NCBI GenBank assembly: GCA_002441005.1
Contig: DJWO01000010.1
Coordinates: 49,591 to 113,590, forward strand
Source of the DNA: Candidatus Aminicenantes bacterium UBA6228
GTDB taxonomy: Bacteria; Acidobacteriota; Aminicenantia; Aminicenantales; Saccharicenantaceae
Length of the DNA: 64,000 nucleotides
Direction of reading: 5' to 3'
The translations under genes and the position numbers were made by a program. The notes beneath the pieces are model-generated. The model ran no database searches, was not told the origin of the DNA, and saw nothing but the letters and a program-made list of their open reading frames with translations. Shown in pieces: positions 53,357 to 62,886 of this stretch (position 1 is the stretch's first letter; each line of letters starts with the position of its first letter).

Positions 53357-53440
53357 AAATCATGTCCAGGGTTCTTTCTCTGGCCAGTGAATTCCTGGTT
53401 TAGCCTTATCAATCAAAAAAACCAGCCAGGCCGCGGGAAA

Positions 53441-53469
53441 TTGACAGTCCTTCCGGCCGAATCTATACT
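53441..53469 (+). promoter_or_regulatory. Promoter of nifU-nifS
   Basis: Perfect TTGACA (53441-53446), 17-bp spacer, TATACT (53464-53469), 39 bp before the nifU ATG. No clear IscR-type operator is seen. Confidence 0.65.
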
Positions 53470-53507
53470 GAATATTGAGTAGTGATGATAAATAACCAGG
53501 AGAAACA

Positions 53508-54341
53508 ATGTGGGATTATACTGATAAAGTTATGGAACATTTTAAAAACCCGAAAAATGTCGGGGAAATTGAAAACCCTGATGCCGTAGGAGAAGTCGGC
53601 AGCATTGTCTGCGGTGATGTCCTTAAACTCACTCTGAAAATCAATCCAGCTGACCAGACTATTGAAGATGCCAAATTCAAGACTTTTGGCTGTGCCAGCG
53701 CCATTGCTTCTTCCAGTGTTTTGACTGAAATTATCAAAGGCAAAACAATTGAAGAAGCAGCCAGAATAACCAATAAGGAGATTGCCGATTATCTGGGTGG
53801 CCTGCCAGAGCAAAAGATGCATTGTTCGGTGATGGGGATGGAAGCTCTCCAGGCGGCCATTGAAAATTATTACACCAAAAAAGGAATCAAAGTTTTCCCG
53901 GGCGAGCAGGAAAAAATCATCTGTAAATGTTTTAATGTCTCCGAAAAAACAATCTGGAAAGCCATCGAATTAAACGGGCTGAAAACAGTTGAGCAGGTAA
54001 CCGATTATACCAAAGCCGGCGGAAATTGCGGACAGTGTAAGGGAGAGATAGAAAAAATCCTCAATGATTACTGGGCCAGCCACAGTCAAAAGTCTTATTA
54101 CGAACTGACCACCGTTGAAAAAATTAAACTGATAGAAAGAGTACTGGAAGAAGAAATAAATCCGAAACTGAGGGAAGATGGCGGCTGGCTGGAGCTTATT
54201 GATCTTGATGGAAAGACAGTTAAAGTCAGATTTTTGGGAGCCTGTTCCACCTGCCAGCTAGCCAGCCAGACCTTTAAGGAAGTTGTCGAAAAAGCTTTAA
54301 GAGCTAAAGGAGCGCCAGACCTGGAAATAGTCCTGGCCTAA
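53508..54341 (+). CDS. nifU: Fe-S cluster scaffold protein NifU (three-domain form)
   Basis: 277 residues in the full NifU order. An IscU-like N domain has scaffold cysteines Cys35, Cys62 and Cys106. A central BFD-type [2Fe-2S] domain has Cys139, Cys141, Cys174 and Cys177 (ICKCFNVSEKTIW, GNCGQCK). The C-terminal Nfu domain has Cys246-x-x-Cys249 (GACSTC). All ligands are present. It assembles Fe-S clusters with sulfur from the desulfurase encoded 77 bp downstream. No nitrogenase genes are nearby, so this is probably a housekeeping NIF-type system. AGGAG precedes the ATG. Confidence 0.95.
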   Translation: MWDYTDKVMEHFKNPKNVGEIENPDAVGEVGSIVCGDVLKLTLKINPADQTIEDAKFKTFGCASAIASSSVLTEIIKGKTIEEAARITNKEIADYLGGLPEQKMHCSVMGMEALQAAIENYYTKKGIKVFPGEQEKIICKCFNVSEKTIWKAIELNGLKTVEQVTDYTKAGGNCGQCKGEIEKILNDYWASHSQKSYYELTTVEKIKLIERVLEEEINPKLREDGGWLELIDLDGKTVKVRFLGACSTCQLASQTFKEVVEKALRAKGAPDLEIVLA

Positions 54342-54418
54342 GATCGGCCGGCAGCCGGCGACTTTAGTTTTAAAAGGCCAGGGAAGAGGAGTCAAAGCCA
54401 GAGATCAAGGGGAAAAAG

Positions 54419-55591
54419 ATGAATAAAGTCATCTATTTTGACAACAACGCCACCACCCGGGTCAGCCCGGAAGTTAAAGAGGCCATGGATTTATTTTTGA
54501 CCGAGCTATATGGCAATCCATCGAGCATTCACCAGTTTGGCGGCCAGGTAAAAAAATATTTAGATGAAGCCAGGGCCAAAGTGGCCAGCCTGCTGGGTTG
54601 TTCGCCCGAAGAAATCATTTTTACCAGCTGCGGAACTGAGAGTGATTCAACCGCCATCTACTCAGCCCTTGGTGCTTATCCAGAAAAGAAGCATATTGTT
54701 ACCACCTCTGTCGAGCATCCAGCTATCTATAATCTTGGCCGCTACCTGGAGAAGCAGGGTTATAAGGTAACCTATCTCAAGGTAGACGAAGACGGCCAGC
54801 TTGACCTTGATGAGCTGGAAGCAGCCATCACCCCGCAGACGGCCATTGTCTCTATTATGTGGGCCAATAATGAGACCGGAGTGGTCCTGCCGGTGGAAAA
54901 GGCAGCTGAAATAACCCATAGCAAAGGCGTTCTTTTCCATACCGATGCCGTCCAGGCTGCCGGTAAAATTCCAATTAACCTGAAGGCTACCCAGATAGAT
55001 CTGCTGTCCATTTCCGGGCATAAGATTCATGCTCCCAAAGGAGTTGGAGTCCTGTATGTCAGACAGGGAACTAAATTTGTGCCCTTCCTGCGGGGCGGCC
55101 ATCAGGAAAACGGCCGCCGGGCTGGTACCGAGAATGTCCATGGAATTATAGGCCTGGGTAAAGCCAGTGAGCTGGCTCTGGCCAATCTGGATAAAGAACA
55201 AAGTTATGTCGGTCAGTTGCGGGATAAGCTGGAGAAGGGCTTGCTGGCCAGAATTCCCAATCTCAAAATAAATGGAGCCAGGGCCCAGCGCCTGCCCAAT
55301 ACCTTGAGTGTCAGCTTTGAATTTGTCGAGGGCGAATCTATTTTGCTCCTTCTCAGCGATTATGGTATCTGCGCTTCAACTGGCTCGGCCTGTTCCAGCG
55401 GCTCGCTCGAGCCTTCCCATGTCTTGCAGGCCATGAAAATACCTTTTACTTTTGCTCATGGCACAATCAGATTCTCCTTTAGTATATATAACACCGAAGA
55501 AGAAGTGGATTATGTCCTGGAAGTTCTGCCCGGGGTTATAAAAAAACTCAGAGACATTTCGCCTTTTTCGCCGGCCAATTCAGCTCGTTGA
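54419..55591 (+). CDS. nifS: Cysteine desulfurase, NifS/IscS family
   Basis: 390 residues. PLP-binding Lys202 in SISGHKIHAPKG, the N-terminal YFDNNATTRVSPEV and the persulfide cysteine Cys325 in CASTGSACSSGSLEPSHV, which is group I (NifS/IscS) type. It removes sulfur from L-cysteine and passes it to the NifU scaffold. A GGGGA site precedes the ATG. It converges with the DUF4097 gene 44 bp beyond. Confidence 0.95.
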   Translation: MNKVIYFDNNATTRVSPEVKEAMDLFLTELYGNPSSIHQFGGQVKKYLDEARAKVASLLGCSPEEIIFTSCGTESDSTAIYSALGAYPEKKHIVTTSVEHPAIYNLGRYLEKQGYKVTYLKVDEDGQLDLDELEAAITPQTAIVSIMWANNETGVVLPVEKAAEITHSKGVLFHTDAVQAAGKIPINLKATQIDLLSISGHKIHAPKGVGVLYVRQGTKFVPFLRGGHQENGRRAGTENVHGIIGLGKASELALANLDKEQSYVGQLRDKLEKGLLARIPNLKINGARAQRLPNTLSVSFEFVEGESILLLLSDYGICASTGSACSSGSLEPSHVLQAMKIPFTFAHGTIRFSFSIYNTEEEVDYVLEVLPGVIKKLRDISPFSPANSAR

Positions 55592-55635
55592 CAGCTGACC
55601 ATTTGGTGGCTGTCTGGTAGCCTGGTTTTGATCAG

Positions 55636-56481
55636 TTATAATTTCACCAGGCTGATCGAGCCATTGGTGGTCTCTAAGGAAACTCTGATCTCTCCGCCCT
55701 TGCCCAGGCTGCCCCCCAGTCTTCTTCTCGACACCGTGCCTTCTACCGTTACCGGATATTCAACCTTAATACTACCGTTGGTTGTCCTGGCGATAAACCG
55801 GGCATTGGCTTCCTGGCCGAGGGCCAGCCTGATACTGCCGTTGGTCGTCCTGGCGCTAAAATCAGCTGAGAGTTCATCGAGCTCAGCTTTAATGCTGCCA
55901 TTAGTTGTTCTTAAATTGATTTTGCCTCTAACTCCGCTAATTTCCAGGCCGCCATTGGTCGTACTGGCTTCCAGCCAGTTAAAATCTCCTTTAGCTTCAA
56001 TACTGCCGTTGGTTGTTTTGAGTTCGGCCCGGTCATATTTTCCCGAAATTACAATTTTACCATTGATGGTTCTAATCAGCTCCAGGGACATACCCTCGGG
56101 CACAGTCAGATCATAATCAACTTTGGCCCGGAGATTTTTTCTTTCATAAATAGTATCAACTTTAACTGATCTCTCCCCCTGGACAACCTCAATCCTGATT
56201 CTGTCCAGATCGCTCTTTTCCCGTTTAGCATATTTCGTGGCCTGAATGACGACTTGCCTGTCCGGGGAAGTTCTGATAGTCACTCCGCCATTAATGTTTT
56301 CGAGTGAAAAAGAGCCGGCTTCCTGGAGAGAAATTGTTTTAGAAAAAGTTTCTTCAAACCTGTAATCTGAATCAATAAACTCATCGCAGCCTATAAACAT
56401 GGTTGGCATCAGCAGCATCAAGCCGAGCAGGATGAGATTATTCTGTCTGAACTTATTAAATTTTAATTTAACAGCTGGCAT
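55636..56481 (-). CDS. DUF4097-type putative surface lipoprotein with TNG-turn repeats
   Basis: 281 residues. Hydrophobic N-terminus with a lipobox-like MFIGC (Cys about 32), so probably a lipoprotein. The rest is all beta, with a short T-(T/I)-N-G-S-I turn repeated seven times at roughly 20-residue steps (e.g. KTTNGSIEA, RTTNGSIKA, RTTNGSIRL), the pattern of DUF4097 beta-helix proteins. Function unknown; often annotated as putative adhesins. Monocistronic, convergent with nifS. Confidence 0.83.
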   Translation of the reverse strand: MPAVKLKFNKFRQNNLILLGLMLLMPTMFIGCDEFIDSDYRFEETFSKTISLQEAGSFSLENINGGVTIRTSPDRQVVIQATKYAKREKSDLDRIRIEVVQGERSVKVDTIYERKNLRAKVDYDLTVPEGMSLELIRTINGKIVISGKYDRAELKTTNGSIEAKGDFNWLEASTTNGGLEISGVRGKINLRTTNGSIKAELDELSADFSARTTNGSIRLALGQEANARFIARTTNGSIKVEYPVTVEGTVSRRRLGGSLGKGGEIRVSLETTNGSISLVKL

Positions 56482-56639
56482 GCTTCTTCCTCCTCAAAAA
56501 TCAAGTAGTTACAAAGTGATAGACGAAAATCAGCCGGGAAAAGTTCATCCACCGCCTTTTATATTTGAATTCTCAGGGCAAATAGATTAAGGTTAATCTG
56601 CCTGAAGATTAAACTTCGCCCAGACAGTCTGGAGGAAAA

Positions 56640-58790
56640 ATGAGAGAAGAAAAAGTTTACTTTAAGGGACTACTTTTATTGTTAATTCTATTTCTGTCTG
56701 GCCTTCCTGGCCTTTTTGCTCAACCGGCTGACCTTAGCCAGCAGTTAGCCGCTCACTGGGAAGGAGCCATTGAGCTTCCCGGCATGAAGCTTGAGATTCT
56801 GGTTGATTTCAAGTTGTCACCGGATAAAAAGCTGGAAGGGTTGATTTCGATTCCTGTCCAGAAAGCCATAGACCTGAAACTGACTGATATAGTTGTCTCT
56901 GATAAGGAGATAACTTTTGCCATTTCTGGCGTCCCTGGAAATGCAGTCTTTAAGGGCAGGCTCGATGACCCCGGGCAGAAAATCAGCGGCCAGTACACTC
57001 AATCCGGACAGACTTTTCCCTTTTATCTTAATAAAGGCGAAGATCCGGTGGCTAAAGCCAAAAATAGGCTGGCCTCCCTCGATGGAACGATTAATAAAGC
57101 CATGGCTGATTTGAGAGTCCCGGGTTTAGCCCTGGCCGTAGTCAAGAATAAAGAGGCTATCTTTCTTAAAGGCTACGGGCTCCGGGATGTGGAAAACAAA
57201 TTGCCGATGACGCCTGATACCCTGCTGGCCATCGGTTCTACCACCAAAGCCTTTACCACCTTTGCCCTGGCCAGACTGGTAGATGAAGGTAAGATGAGCT
57301 GGGATGAGCCGGTCCGGAGTTATATTCCCTGGTTTAAATTATCCGATCCAGTTATTAGTGAAAGGATTACACCCCGGGATCTGGTCACTCACCGCTCCGG
57401 TCTGCCGCGTCACGATCTCCTCTGGTATAACAACTACCGGGCTTCACGGGAAGAGCTGGTCAGGCGATTGGCTTATCTGCAGTTTACCGCTGATCTCAGG
57501 GAAAGGTTTCAGTATAACAATTTGATGTTCTTAACGGCCGGCTACCTGCTTGAAGTTTTAAGCGGAAAACCCTGGGAAGATTCAGTCCGGGAGCTGGTTC
57601 TTGAACCATTAGGGATGACCAGAACTAATTTTTCAGTCGCGGTTTCCCAGCAGGATAAGGACTATGCTCAGCCTTATTTATATCGAGATAGTAAGATTGA
57701 AAAAATCCCCTTCCGCCAGCTGACCAATATGGGACCGGCCGGCTCAATCAATTCGACGGTGAGGGAGATGACGAACTGGGTCATTGTCCATCTCAATTCT
57801 GGTAAATTCGGCGAAAAACAGCTTCTGGCTCCGGCCAGTCTGGAAGACCTCCATCTTCCTTATATGCCCATCGCCGGGACTCCTGTCACAACTTATGTCA
57901 GTCCAGCCAGTTATGCCCTGGGCTGGTTTGTTGACTATTATCGTGGCCACCAGCGGGTCTATCATGGGGGCAACATTGATGGCTTCTCGGCCTTAGTCAG
58001 TTTCCTCCCTCAAGATGGCTATGGCTTTGTTATCCTGACCAATAGAAACGGCAGTGTCCTGCCAGATCTTCTTGTCGAAACTATAACGGATAAATTACTG
58101 GGCCTTGAACCTGTTGACTGGATTGGTGAAGCTGTCAAAAATCAGGCTCAAGGTGAAGAACTCGGTAAAAAGGCTGGAGAAAAAGCTGCTGCCCGGAAGA
58201 TAGCTGGCACCAGGCCTTCTCATCCCCTGACTGACTATGCTGGAACTTACTTTCATCCTGGCTATGGCGAACTTAGGGTCAACCTGAAAGGGGGTAAGCT
58301 ATCATTTAACTATAATGAGATTACTACCCCGCTTGAGCACTGGCATTATGACACTTTTAATGGCTTGAAAAGCGCTGACCCGGCTTTTGAAGATACCAGG
58401 CTGACTTTTCAGACGGATCCCAATGGCCGGGTGGCTGGCCTCACCGTTCCTCTGGAGTCAACGGCTGATGATATCGTTTTCAAAAAAAGACCTGACGAGC
58501 GCTATTATGATCCCGGATTTCTTAACCAGCTCACCGGCAGCTACGTCTTGTTAAACCAGGCTCTGACAGTTAGCTTAAAAGGCAATTCGCTGACTCTTTA
58601 TGTCCCGGGGCAACCATTGTATGAACTGGTTCCTGATCTTGGGGATGAATTTTATTTCAAACAGGTCCCGGTGATTAGAGTTCGCTTTATTTTCGGTCCA
58701 AAAGGCGAAGTCACGGCCCTCGAAACGATCCAGCCCAACGGCGTCTTTGAATTCAAAAAGATGGAGAAAAAAGAACCTGATCAAAAATAA
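56640..58790 (+). CDS. Secreted class C beta-lactamase-like serine hydrolase
   Basis: 716 residues. Signal peptide (~1-27), an N-terminal beta domain (~30-130), then a class C beta-lactamase/DD-peptidase fold with S-T-T-K at Ser200-Lys203 (AIGSTTKAF), Tyr292-N-Asn294 (QYNNLMF) and an HGG motif (YHGGNIDGFSA). A C-terminal beta region (~520-710) with two DUF3471-like units follows. It may be an esterase or peptidase and not an antibiotic-resistance enzyme; the extended architecture argues for the former. GGAGG precedes the ATG. Confidence 0.85.
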   Translation: MREEKVYFKGLLLLLILFLSGLPGLFAQPADLSQQLAAHWEGAIELPGMKLEILVDFKLSPDKKLEGLISIPVQKAIDLKLTDIVVSDKEITFAISGVPGNAVFKGRLDDPGQKISGQYTQSGQTFPFYLNKGEDPVAKAKNRLASLDGTINKAMADLRVPGLALAVVKNKEAIFLKGYGLRDVENKLPMTPDTLLAIGSTTKAFTTFALARLVDEGKMSWDEPVRSYIPWFKLSDPVISERITPRDLVTHRSGLPRHDLLWYNNYRASREELVRRLAYLQFTADLRERFQYNNLMFLTAGYLLEVLSGKPWEDSVRELVLEPLGMTRTNFSVAVSQQDKDYAQPYLYRDSKIEKIPFRQLTNMGPAGSINSTVREMTNWVIVHLNSGKFGEKQLLAPASLEDLHLPYMPIAGTPVTTYVSPASYALGWFVDYYRGHQRVYHGGNIDGFSALVSFLPQDGYGFVILTNRNGSVLPDLLVETITDKLLGLEPVDWIGEAVKNQAQGEELGKKAGEKAAARKIAGTRPSHPLTDYAGTYFHPGYGELRVNLKGGKLSFNYNEITTPLEHWHYDTFNGLKSADPAFEDTRLTFQTDPNGRVAGLTVPLESTADDIVFKKRPDERYYDPGFLNQLTGSYVLLNQALTVSLKGNSLTLYVPGQPLYELVPDLGDEFYFKQVPVIRVRFIFGPKGEVTALETIQPNGVFEFKKMEKKEPDQK

Positions 58791-58850
58791 ACTCTGACCG
58801 CTCAGGCTGAGTAGCAGGTTTAAAGGCAGGAAGTGGAGACAGAGTTTTAA

Positions 58851-61376
58851 TCAGCTCGTGGCCTGTTTGATAAGAGAAACAATTTCGGCCGGAGTCCGGG
58901 CCTGGCGCAGGGCTTCCCGGAAGTCTTCATGGATTAGCTTTCTCGACAGTTTGGGCAAAAGGGCCAGTTGTTGACTGACCTTTTCGCCAGCTGGAATGGC
59001 CAGAGAGACAATAAGATCAACCGGCTGACCTTCTTTTGATTGCCAGTCCACCGGCTGAGTCAAGCAAAGAACTACAATACTCGGCGCCCTGACTGCTTCT
59101 GACTGGCAGTGAGGAATGGCCAGCCCGAAGCCAATGTCAGTAGCCACATCATCTTCCCTTTTCCACAGGGCCTGCTCAAATCTGGCTCGATGGTCAACCC
59201 GTCCGGACAGCTCGAGTTTAATGGCTATTTCCTGGAGGACTTCGGCTTTCGACCGGCAAACAGCCTGAAGATCAACCAGCTCCGGGCTGATGACCCCCTG
59301 AGAAAAATGCTCCTGATAAAACCGCTGGAGAAGCTGGCTGTTTTCTCCGGCCGTAGCGGCTTCCATAGCCCGGGCGGCTAATTGCCGGCAGTCATCAATC
59401 TTAAGACTGGCCAGAACAGCTTTAACCTCCGGGATAAAGCCGGAGCTCATGCTCAGTTCATCAAAACCAAGGCCGGCAAAAACCGGAGTCAGACTGGAAT
59501 CACCAGCCATTTCTCCACAGAGCCCGACCCAGCGCCCCCGGTCGTGAGCCAGATCAATCGCCCCTTTCAAAAGCCTCAACAGAGCTGGATTTAAAGGCTG
59601 ATTAAGATACCTGACTCTGGGGTTGCTCCGGTCGGCAGCCAGGAAGTACTGGATGAGATCATTTGAGCCAACACTGAAAAAATCAACTTCCTCAGCGAAC
59701 TTATCAGCCAGCAAAGCCACGGATGGGACTTCCAGCATTATGCCAGTTTCAATCTTCTCTTTAAAAGGCAGGCCCTCCGCCTGAAGTTCCTTAGAAAACC
59801 CGGCCATTTTTTCTTTAAGCCAGCGCACTTCTTCGACCAAGCTGACCATGGGAAACATGATTTTAAGCTGGCCAAAAACTGTCGCTCGCAGAATGGCTCT
59901 AACCTGGTGGCGGAAAAGCTCATAATTTTCCTGATAAATCCTGATTCCCCGATATCCAAGAAAAGGATTTGGCTCCTGAGGCAGGCTCATGGCTGGAACG
60001 GGCTTATCACCGCCAATATCGAAGGTCCTGATAATGACCGGCCGGCCAGAGGCTTCTTCCGCTACCTTTTTATAAAGCAAGTATTGGTCTTCCTCAGTCG
60101 GAAGCGCCGGCTGGCCATAAAGCAAAAGCTCGGTGCGAAAAATGCCGACTCCTTCGGCTCCATCCCGCCAGGCTTTTTCCAGTTCTTCCGGCCGCCCGAT
60201 ATTGGCCGCTATTTCTATTTTCCGGCCATCAGCGGTTTGACCGGGCAGAGCAGCCTGCTGCTGGCGGCGACCGAGAAGAAGGCCTTCGGCTTCCATTTCT
60301 TTCTGATAATATCTCCTGACGGCTTCACCCGGAGAGATCAGGATCACTCCCCTCGTTCCATCAAGAATTACCTCTTCACCCGAACGGAGTCGCCGGCTGG
60401 CCTGAGTCACGCCGGTTACAGCCGGTATCGCCTGGCTTCTGGCCATAATTAAAGTGTGGGAGGTTTGTCCGGCTATATCAAGAATCAAGCCTCGAACAAA
60501 ATCAAGGTTAAGACTTAAAAAGTCTGATGGGAAAAGATCTTCAGCCACAATGATGGCCGGCTCATTCAGACTGGCTCTGGTCCTGGTTAATTTCTGGCCG
60601 CCAAGCTGCTCCAGCAGCCGTCCGGTTACATCCTGAATGTCAGCCATTCTTTCTCTCAAATACTGGCTTTTGGCCTGACCTAGGAGCTGGCTGAATTCCC
60701 GCCCGGCCTGATAAACAGCCTGTTTAGCCTGGTATTTTTCTTTTGTAATGAGTTCATTTACCCGGTCAATAAAAGCCCGGTCGGTAATTATGGACAGATG
60801 AGCCTGAAGAATATTTCTCTCGACTCCGCTTTTTTGGGGCAGAAGGCGTTGAATTTCCTGCTGGACCTTAGAGACGGCCTGACTGAAAGCCTCTTTTTCA
60901 GCCTGAAGAGAGATGGACTCCGGGCTTCCCTCCCCTCCGGCTGTGAGGCTTTCCCAGTTAAAGCCGGCTTGCAGAAGAAACACTTTTCCAGAAACTATGC
61001 CGGGCGAAGCCGGCTGACCGGTCAGGTAAATTTCTTTTTCAGCCAGAATTAATCTTGGCACTGTGGCCGTAGAGGCCGGGACTTGTTCCAGAGCCTTCTC
61101 TTCTTTTAATTTTAAATCCTCAACAAGAAAACGCTTTAAAGCTGCGACAAATTCTTTTTCTCCCTGACCCGAAACAACCACCCGGCACAGGTCTCCATAC
61201 TGAGTGTCAGAGGTAATAAGCGATAGAATACTCTTGGCTTCACCTTTCCGGCCGTTGCGCAGATTCTCAAAAACAATCTCACCCTCAAAGTCCTGGCATC
61301 TTTCCTGAATGAAAGCAGCCGGCCGGGCATGAAGCCCTAAGGGCAGCGGAAAATCAAAGGTGAATTCAACCGCCAA
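58851..61376 (-). CDS. Multiphosphoryl transfer protein HPr-EI-EIIA(Fru)
   Basis: 841 residues, three PTS parts fused. Residues 1-88 are HPr with His16 (GLHARPAAF) and a Ser49 near the usual regulatory position. Residues ~108-675 are Enzyme I with His307 (GGQ-type loop AGQTSHTLIMAR) and the PEP-binding barrel. Residues ~695-841 are EIIA of the fructose type with His756 (GLAIPHCQSE). Phosphate passes from PEP through all three to the EIIB encoded just upstream. The HPr-EI-EIIA order matches FryA-type fusions. It overlaps the EIIB gene by 11 bp. Confidence 0.93.
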   Translation of the reverse strand: MAVEFTFDFPLPLGLHARPAAFIQERCQDFEGEIVFENLRNGRKGEAKSILSLITSDTQYGDLCRVVVSGQGEKEFVAALKRFLVEDLKLKEEKALEQVPASTATVPRLILAEKEIYLTGQPASPGIVSGKVFLLQAGFNWESLTAGGEGSPESISLQAEKEAFSQAVSKVQQEIQRLLPQKSGVERNILQAHLSIITDRAFIDRVNELITKEKYQAKQAVYQAGREFSQLLGQAKSQYLRERMADIQDVTGRLLEQLGGQKLTRTRASLNEPAIIVAEDLFPSDFLSLNLDFVRGLILDIAGQTSHTLIMARSQAIPAVTGVTQASRRLRSGEEVILDGTRGVILISPGEAVRRYYQKEMEAEGLLLGRRQQQAALPGQTADGRKIEIAANIGRPEELEKAWRDGAEGVGIFRTELLLYGQPALPTEEDQYLLYKKVAEEASGRPVIIRTFDIGGDKPVPAMSLPQEPNPFLGYRGIRIYQENYELFRHQVRAILRATVFGQLKIMFPMVSLVEEVRWLKEKMAGFSKELQAEGLPFKEKIETGIMLEVPSVALLADKFAEEVDFFSVGSNDLIQYFLAADRSNPRVRYLNQPLNPALLRLLKGAIDLAHDRGRWVGLCGEMAGDSSLTPVFAGLGFDELSMSSGFIPEVKAVLASLKIDDCRQLAARAMEAATAGENSQLLQRFYQEHFSQGVISPELVDLQAVCRSKAEVLQEIAIKLELSGRVDHRARFEQALWKREDDVATDIGFGLAIPHCQSEAVRAPSIVVLCLTQPVDWQSKEGQPVDLIVSLAIPAGEKVSQQLALLPKLSRKLIHEDFREALRQARTPAEIVSLIKQATS

Positions 61377-61677
61377 TTTCTTCTTTTACCTTTTGCAAAA
61401 TTCCTTCGGCATTTTTGATTGCTTCCTGAACAGAGAATTCAAAGATTCTCTTGCCTTCGAATCTCTCTCTTTTCTGAACAGCAATGCCGACTGCCAGAAT
61501 GACCGACGCCGCTTCTTTAATGTCTTCTGGCTTGAGTTCATTTTCAATGCCCATCGCCCCCTGGGTTTCAACTTTGATAGTCAGGCCCATCTTTTTGGCG
61601 ACCCGCTCAAGCTGTTCGGCTGCCATATAAGTATGAGCAATACCAGTTGGACAGGCAGTTACCGCCACCAGTTTCAT
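61366..61677 (-). CDS. PTS fructose-type EIIB component
   Basis: 103 residues. Phosphorylated cysteine Cys9 in VTACPTGIAHTYMAAE, the standard EIIB(Fru) motif. It takes phosphate from the EIIA domain of the downstream fusion protein and donates it to the incoming sugar. Full domain length. It overlaps the downstream gene by 11 bp and lies 112 bp after EIIC. Confidence 0.95.
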   Translation of the reverse strand: MKLVAVTACPTGIAHTYMAAEQLERVAKKMGLTIKVETQGAMGIENELKPEDIKEAASVILAVGIAVQKRERFEGKRIFEFSVQEAIKNAEGILQKVKEEIGG

Positions 61678-61789
61678 TTATTCCTCCATTTCTTTCAGGC
61701 TCTGAATAATCAGTTTTTATTTTAGCATTTACCAGGCAATTTAAAAGACCAGCTGCATTTTTTCCCCTGGGGCCAGTCAGCCGGCTGCC

Positions 61790-62821
61790 TTAAACCGGAG
61801 AGTCGTCTGTTTGCTTCCTGCTTCTGGCTCTGATTAAAGTTATCAGGCCAGCCACAACCAGGGTGCCGGTGATTATAGCGATGACATACATAAGCTTGTT
61901 ATCAACCACCGGCAGGACAATTGGCCCGCCATGGGGAGCGTGATCTCCAACCTGGCCCAGCATGGCCAGCACAGAGCCAACGCTTGAACCAGCCATAATG
62001 ACCGGGATAACCCGGAAAGGATCGGCAGCCGCAAATGGAATAGCCCCTTCGGTGATGCCAATGGCGCCCATAGCCAGGGCGGCCAGGCCAGCATCACGTT
62101 CCTGTTCGGTCCAGAGTTTCCGGTTGATAAGGGTAGCCAGACCGAGCCCGAGGGGTGGAATACAAATAGCGGCCGCACAGGCTCCCATAATTAGATAATT
62201 TCCCTGCTGAATCATGGCCGCCCCAAAGAAGAAAGCCACCTTGTTGATCGGTCCACCCATATCAAAGGCAATCATCGAACCAAGAATAATGCCCAGAATG
62301 ACTTTGTTGCCCGTGTGCATGACCTGCAGCCAGCTGGTAATGCTGGCCATTAAATCATGAATCGGCGCCCCCACGACCTTATACATGACCAGTCCAACGA
62401 TAAGGGAGGAGATGACCGGATAAATCAAAATGGGCATAACAGGCCGAATATAGCTCGGGACTTTGATCTTTTTGAGAAAAAAGACCAGAAAGCCGGCCAG
62501 TAGCCCGGAAACCAGTCCGCCTAAGAAACCGGCTCCGACCTGGTTGGCAATGAAACCGCCAACAAAACCAGGCACCAGACCGGGGCGATCACAAATGCCG
62601 AAAGCAATATAACCGGAGAGAACAGGAACCAGTAGAGAAAAAGCGGCCGTGCCAATATCATTGATCAGTTTCAAAAATGGAGCCCGGCTGAAATCTGGTC
62701 CGCCGGGACCCATTGGAGCCAGAGCGATTGACAGGGCAATCAGTATCCCACCTGAAGCAACAAAAGGAATGGCATAAGAAACTCCGGATAAGAGATATTT
62801 TTGTAAATTACCTACTTTCAT
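61790..62821 (-). CDS. PTS fructose-type EIIC permease component
   Basis: 343 residues with about nine membrane segments. LLSGVSYAIPFVASGGILIA at the start, FDMGGPINKVAFFFG in the middle and MGAIGITEGAIPFAAADPFRVIP with GDHAPHGGPIV near the end are conserved in fructose-family EIIC. It carries the sugar across the inner membrane. The ATG at 62821 has AGAAGG five bases upstream; an upstream extension to 62881 would run across the promoter and is not family-like. The sugar could be fructose or mannose-like. No phosphofructokinase gene or regulator is adjacent. Confidence 0.93.
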   Translation of the reverse strand: MKVGNLQKYLLSGVSYAIPFVASGGILIALSIALAPMGPGGPDFSRAPFLKLINDIGTAAFSLLVPVLSGYIAFGICDRPGLVPGFVGGFIANQVGAGFLGGLVSGLLAGFLVFFLKKIKVPSYIRPVMPILIYPVISSLIVGLVMYKVVGAPIHDLMASITSWLQVMHTGNKVILGIILGSMIAFDMGGPINKVAFFFGAAMIQQGNYLIMGACAAAICIPPLGLGLATLINRKLWTEQERDAGLAALAMGAIGITEGAIPFAAADPFRVIPVIMAGSSVGSVLAMLGQVGDHAPHGGPIVLPVVDNKLMYVIAIITGTLVVAGLITLIRARSRKQTDDSPV

Positions 62822-62852
62822 TCTGACCTTCTTTCCAAAAAATTTCCCCTCA

Positions 62853-62881
62853 ATTATAAGAAAACCCCGCTTACCTGGCAA
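62853..62881 (-). promoter_or_regulatory. Promoter of the fructose-type PTS operon
   Basis: Minus-strand TTGCCA (plus 62876-62881), 17-bp spacer, perfect TATAAT (plus 62853-62858). The -35 lies 5 bp from the inverted-repeat element at 62887. Confidence 0.65.
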
Positions 62882-62886
62882 CTGAT

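Noticed and set aside
53508..55591. Nitrogen-fixation locus
   Set aside because: nifU and nifS occur here without any nitrogenase gene and serve general Fe-S assembly in many anaerobes.
55628..56116. A 162-codon plus-strand frame with repeated PLVVL units
   Set aside because: It is the antisense image of the TNG repeats in the DUF4097 gene.
56640..58790. Antibiotic-resistance beta-lactamase
   Set aside because: The long flanking domains and carbohydrate context fit an esterase or peptidase of the same fold better; sequence gives no support for resistance.
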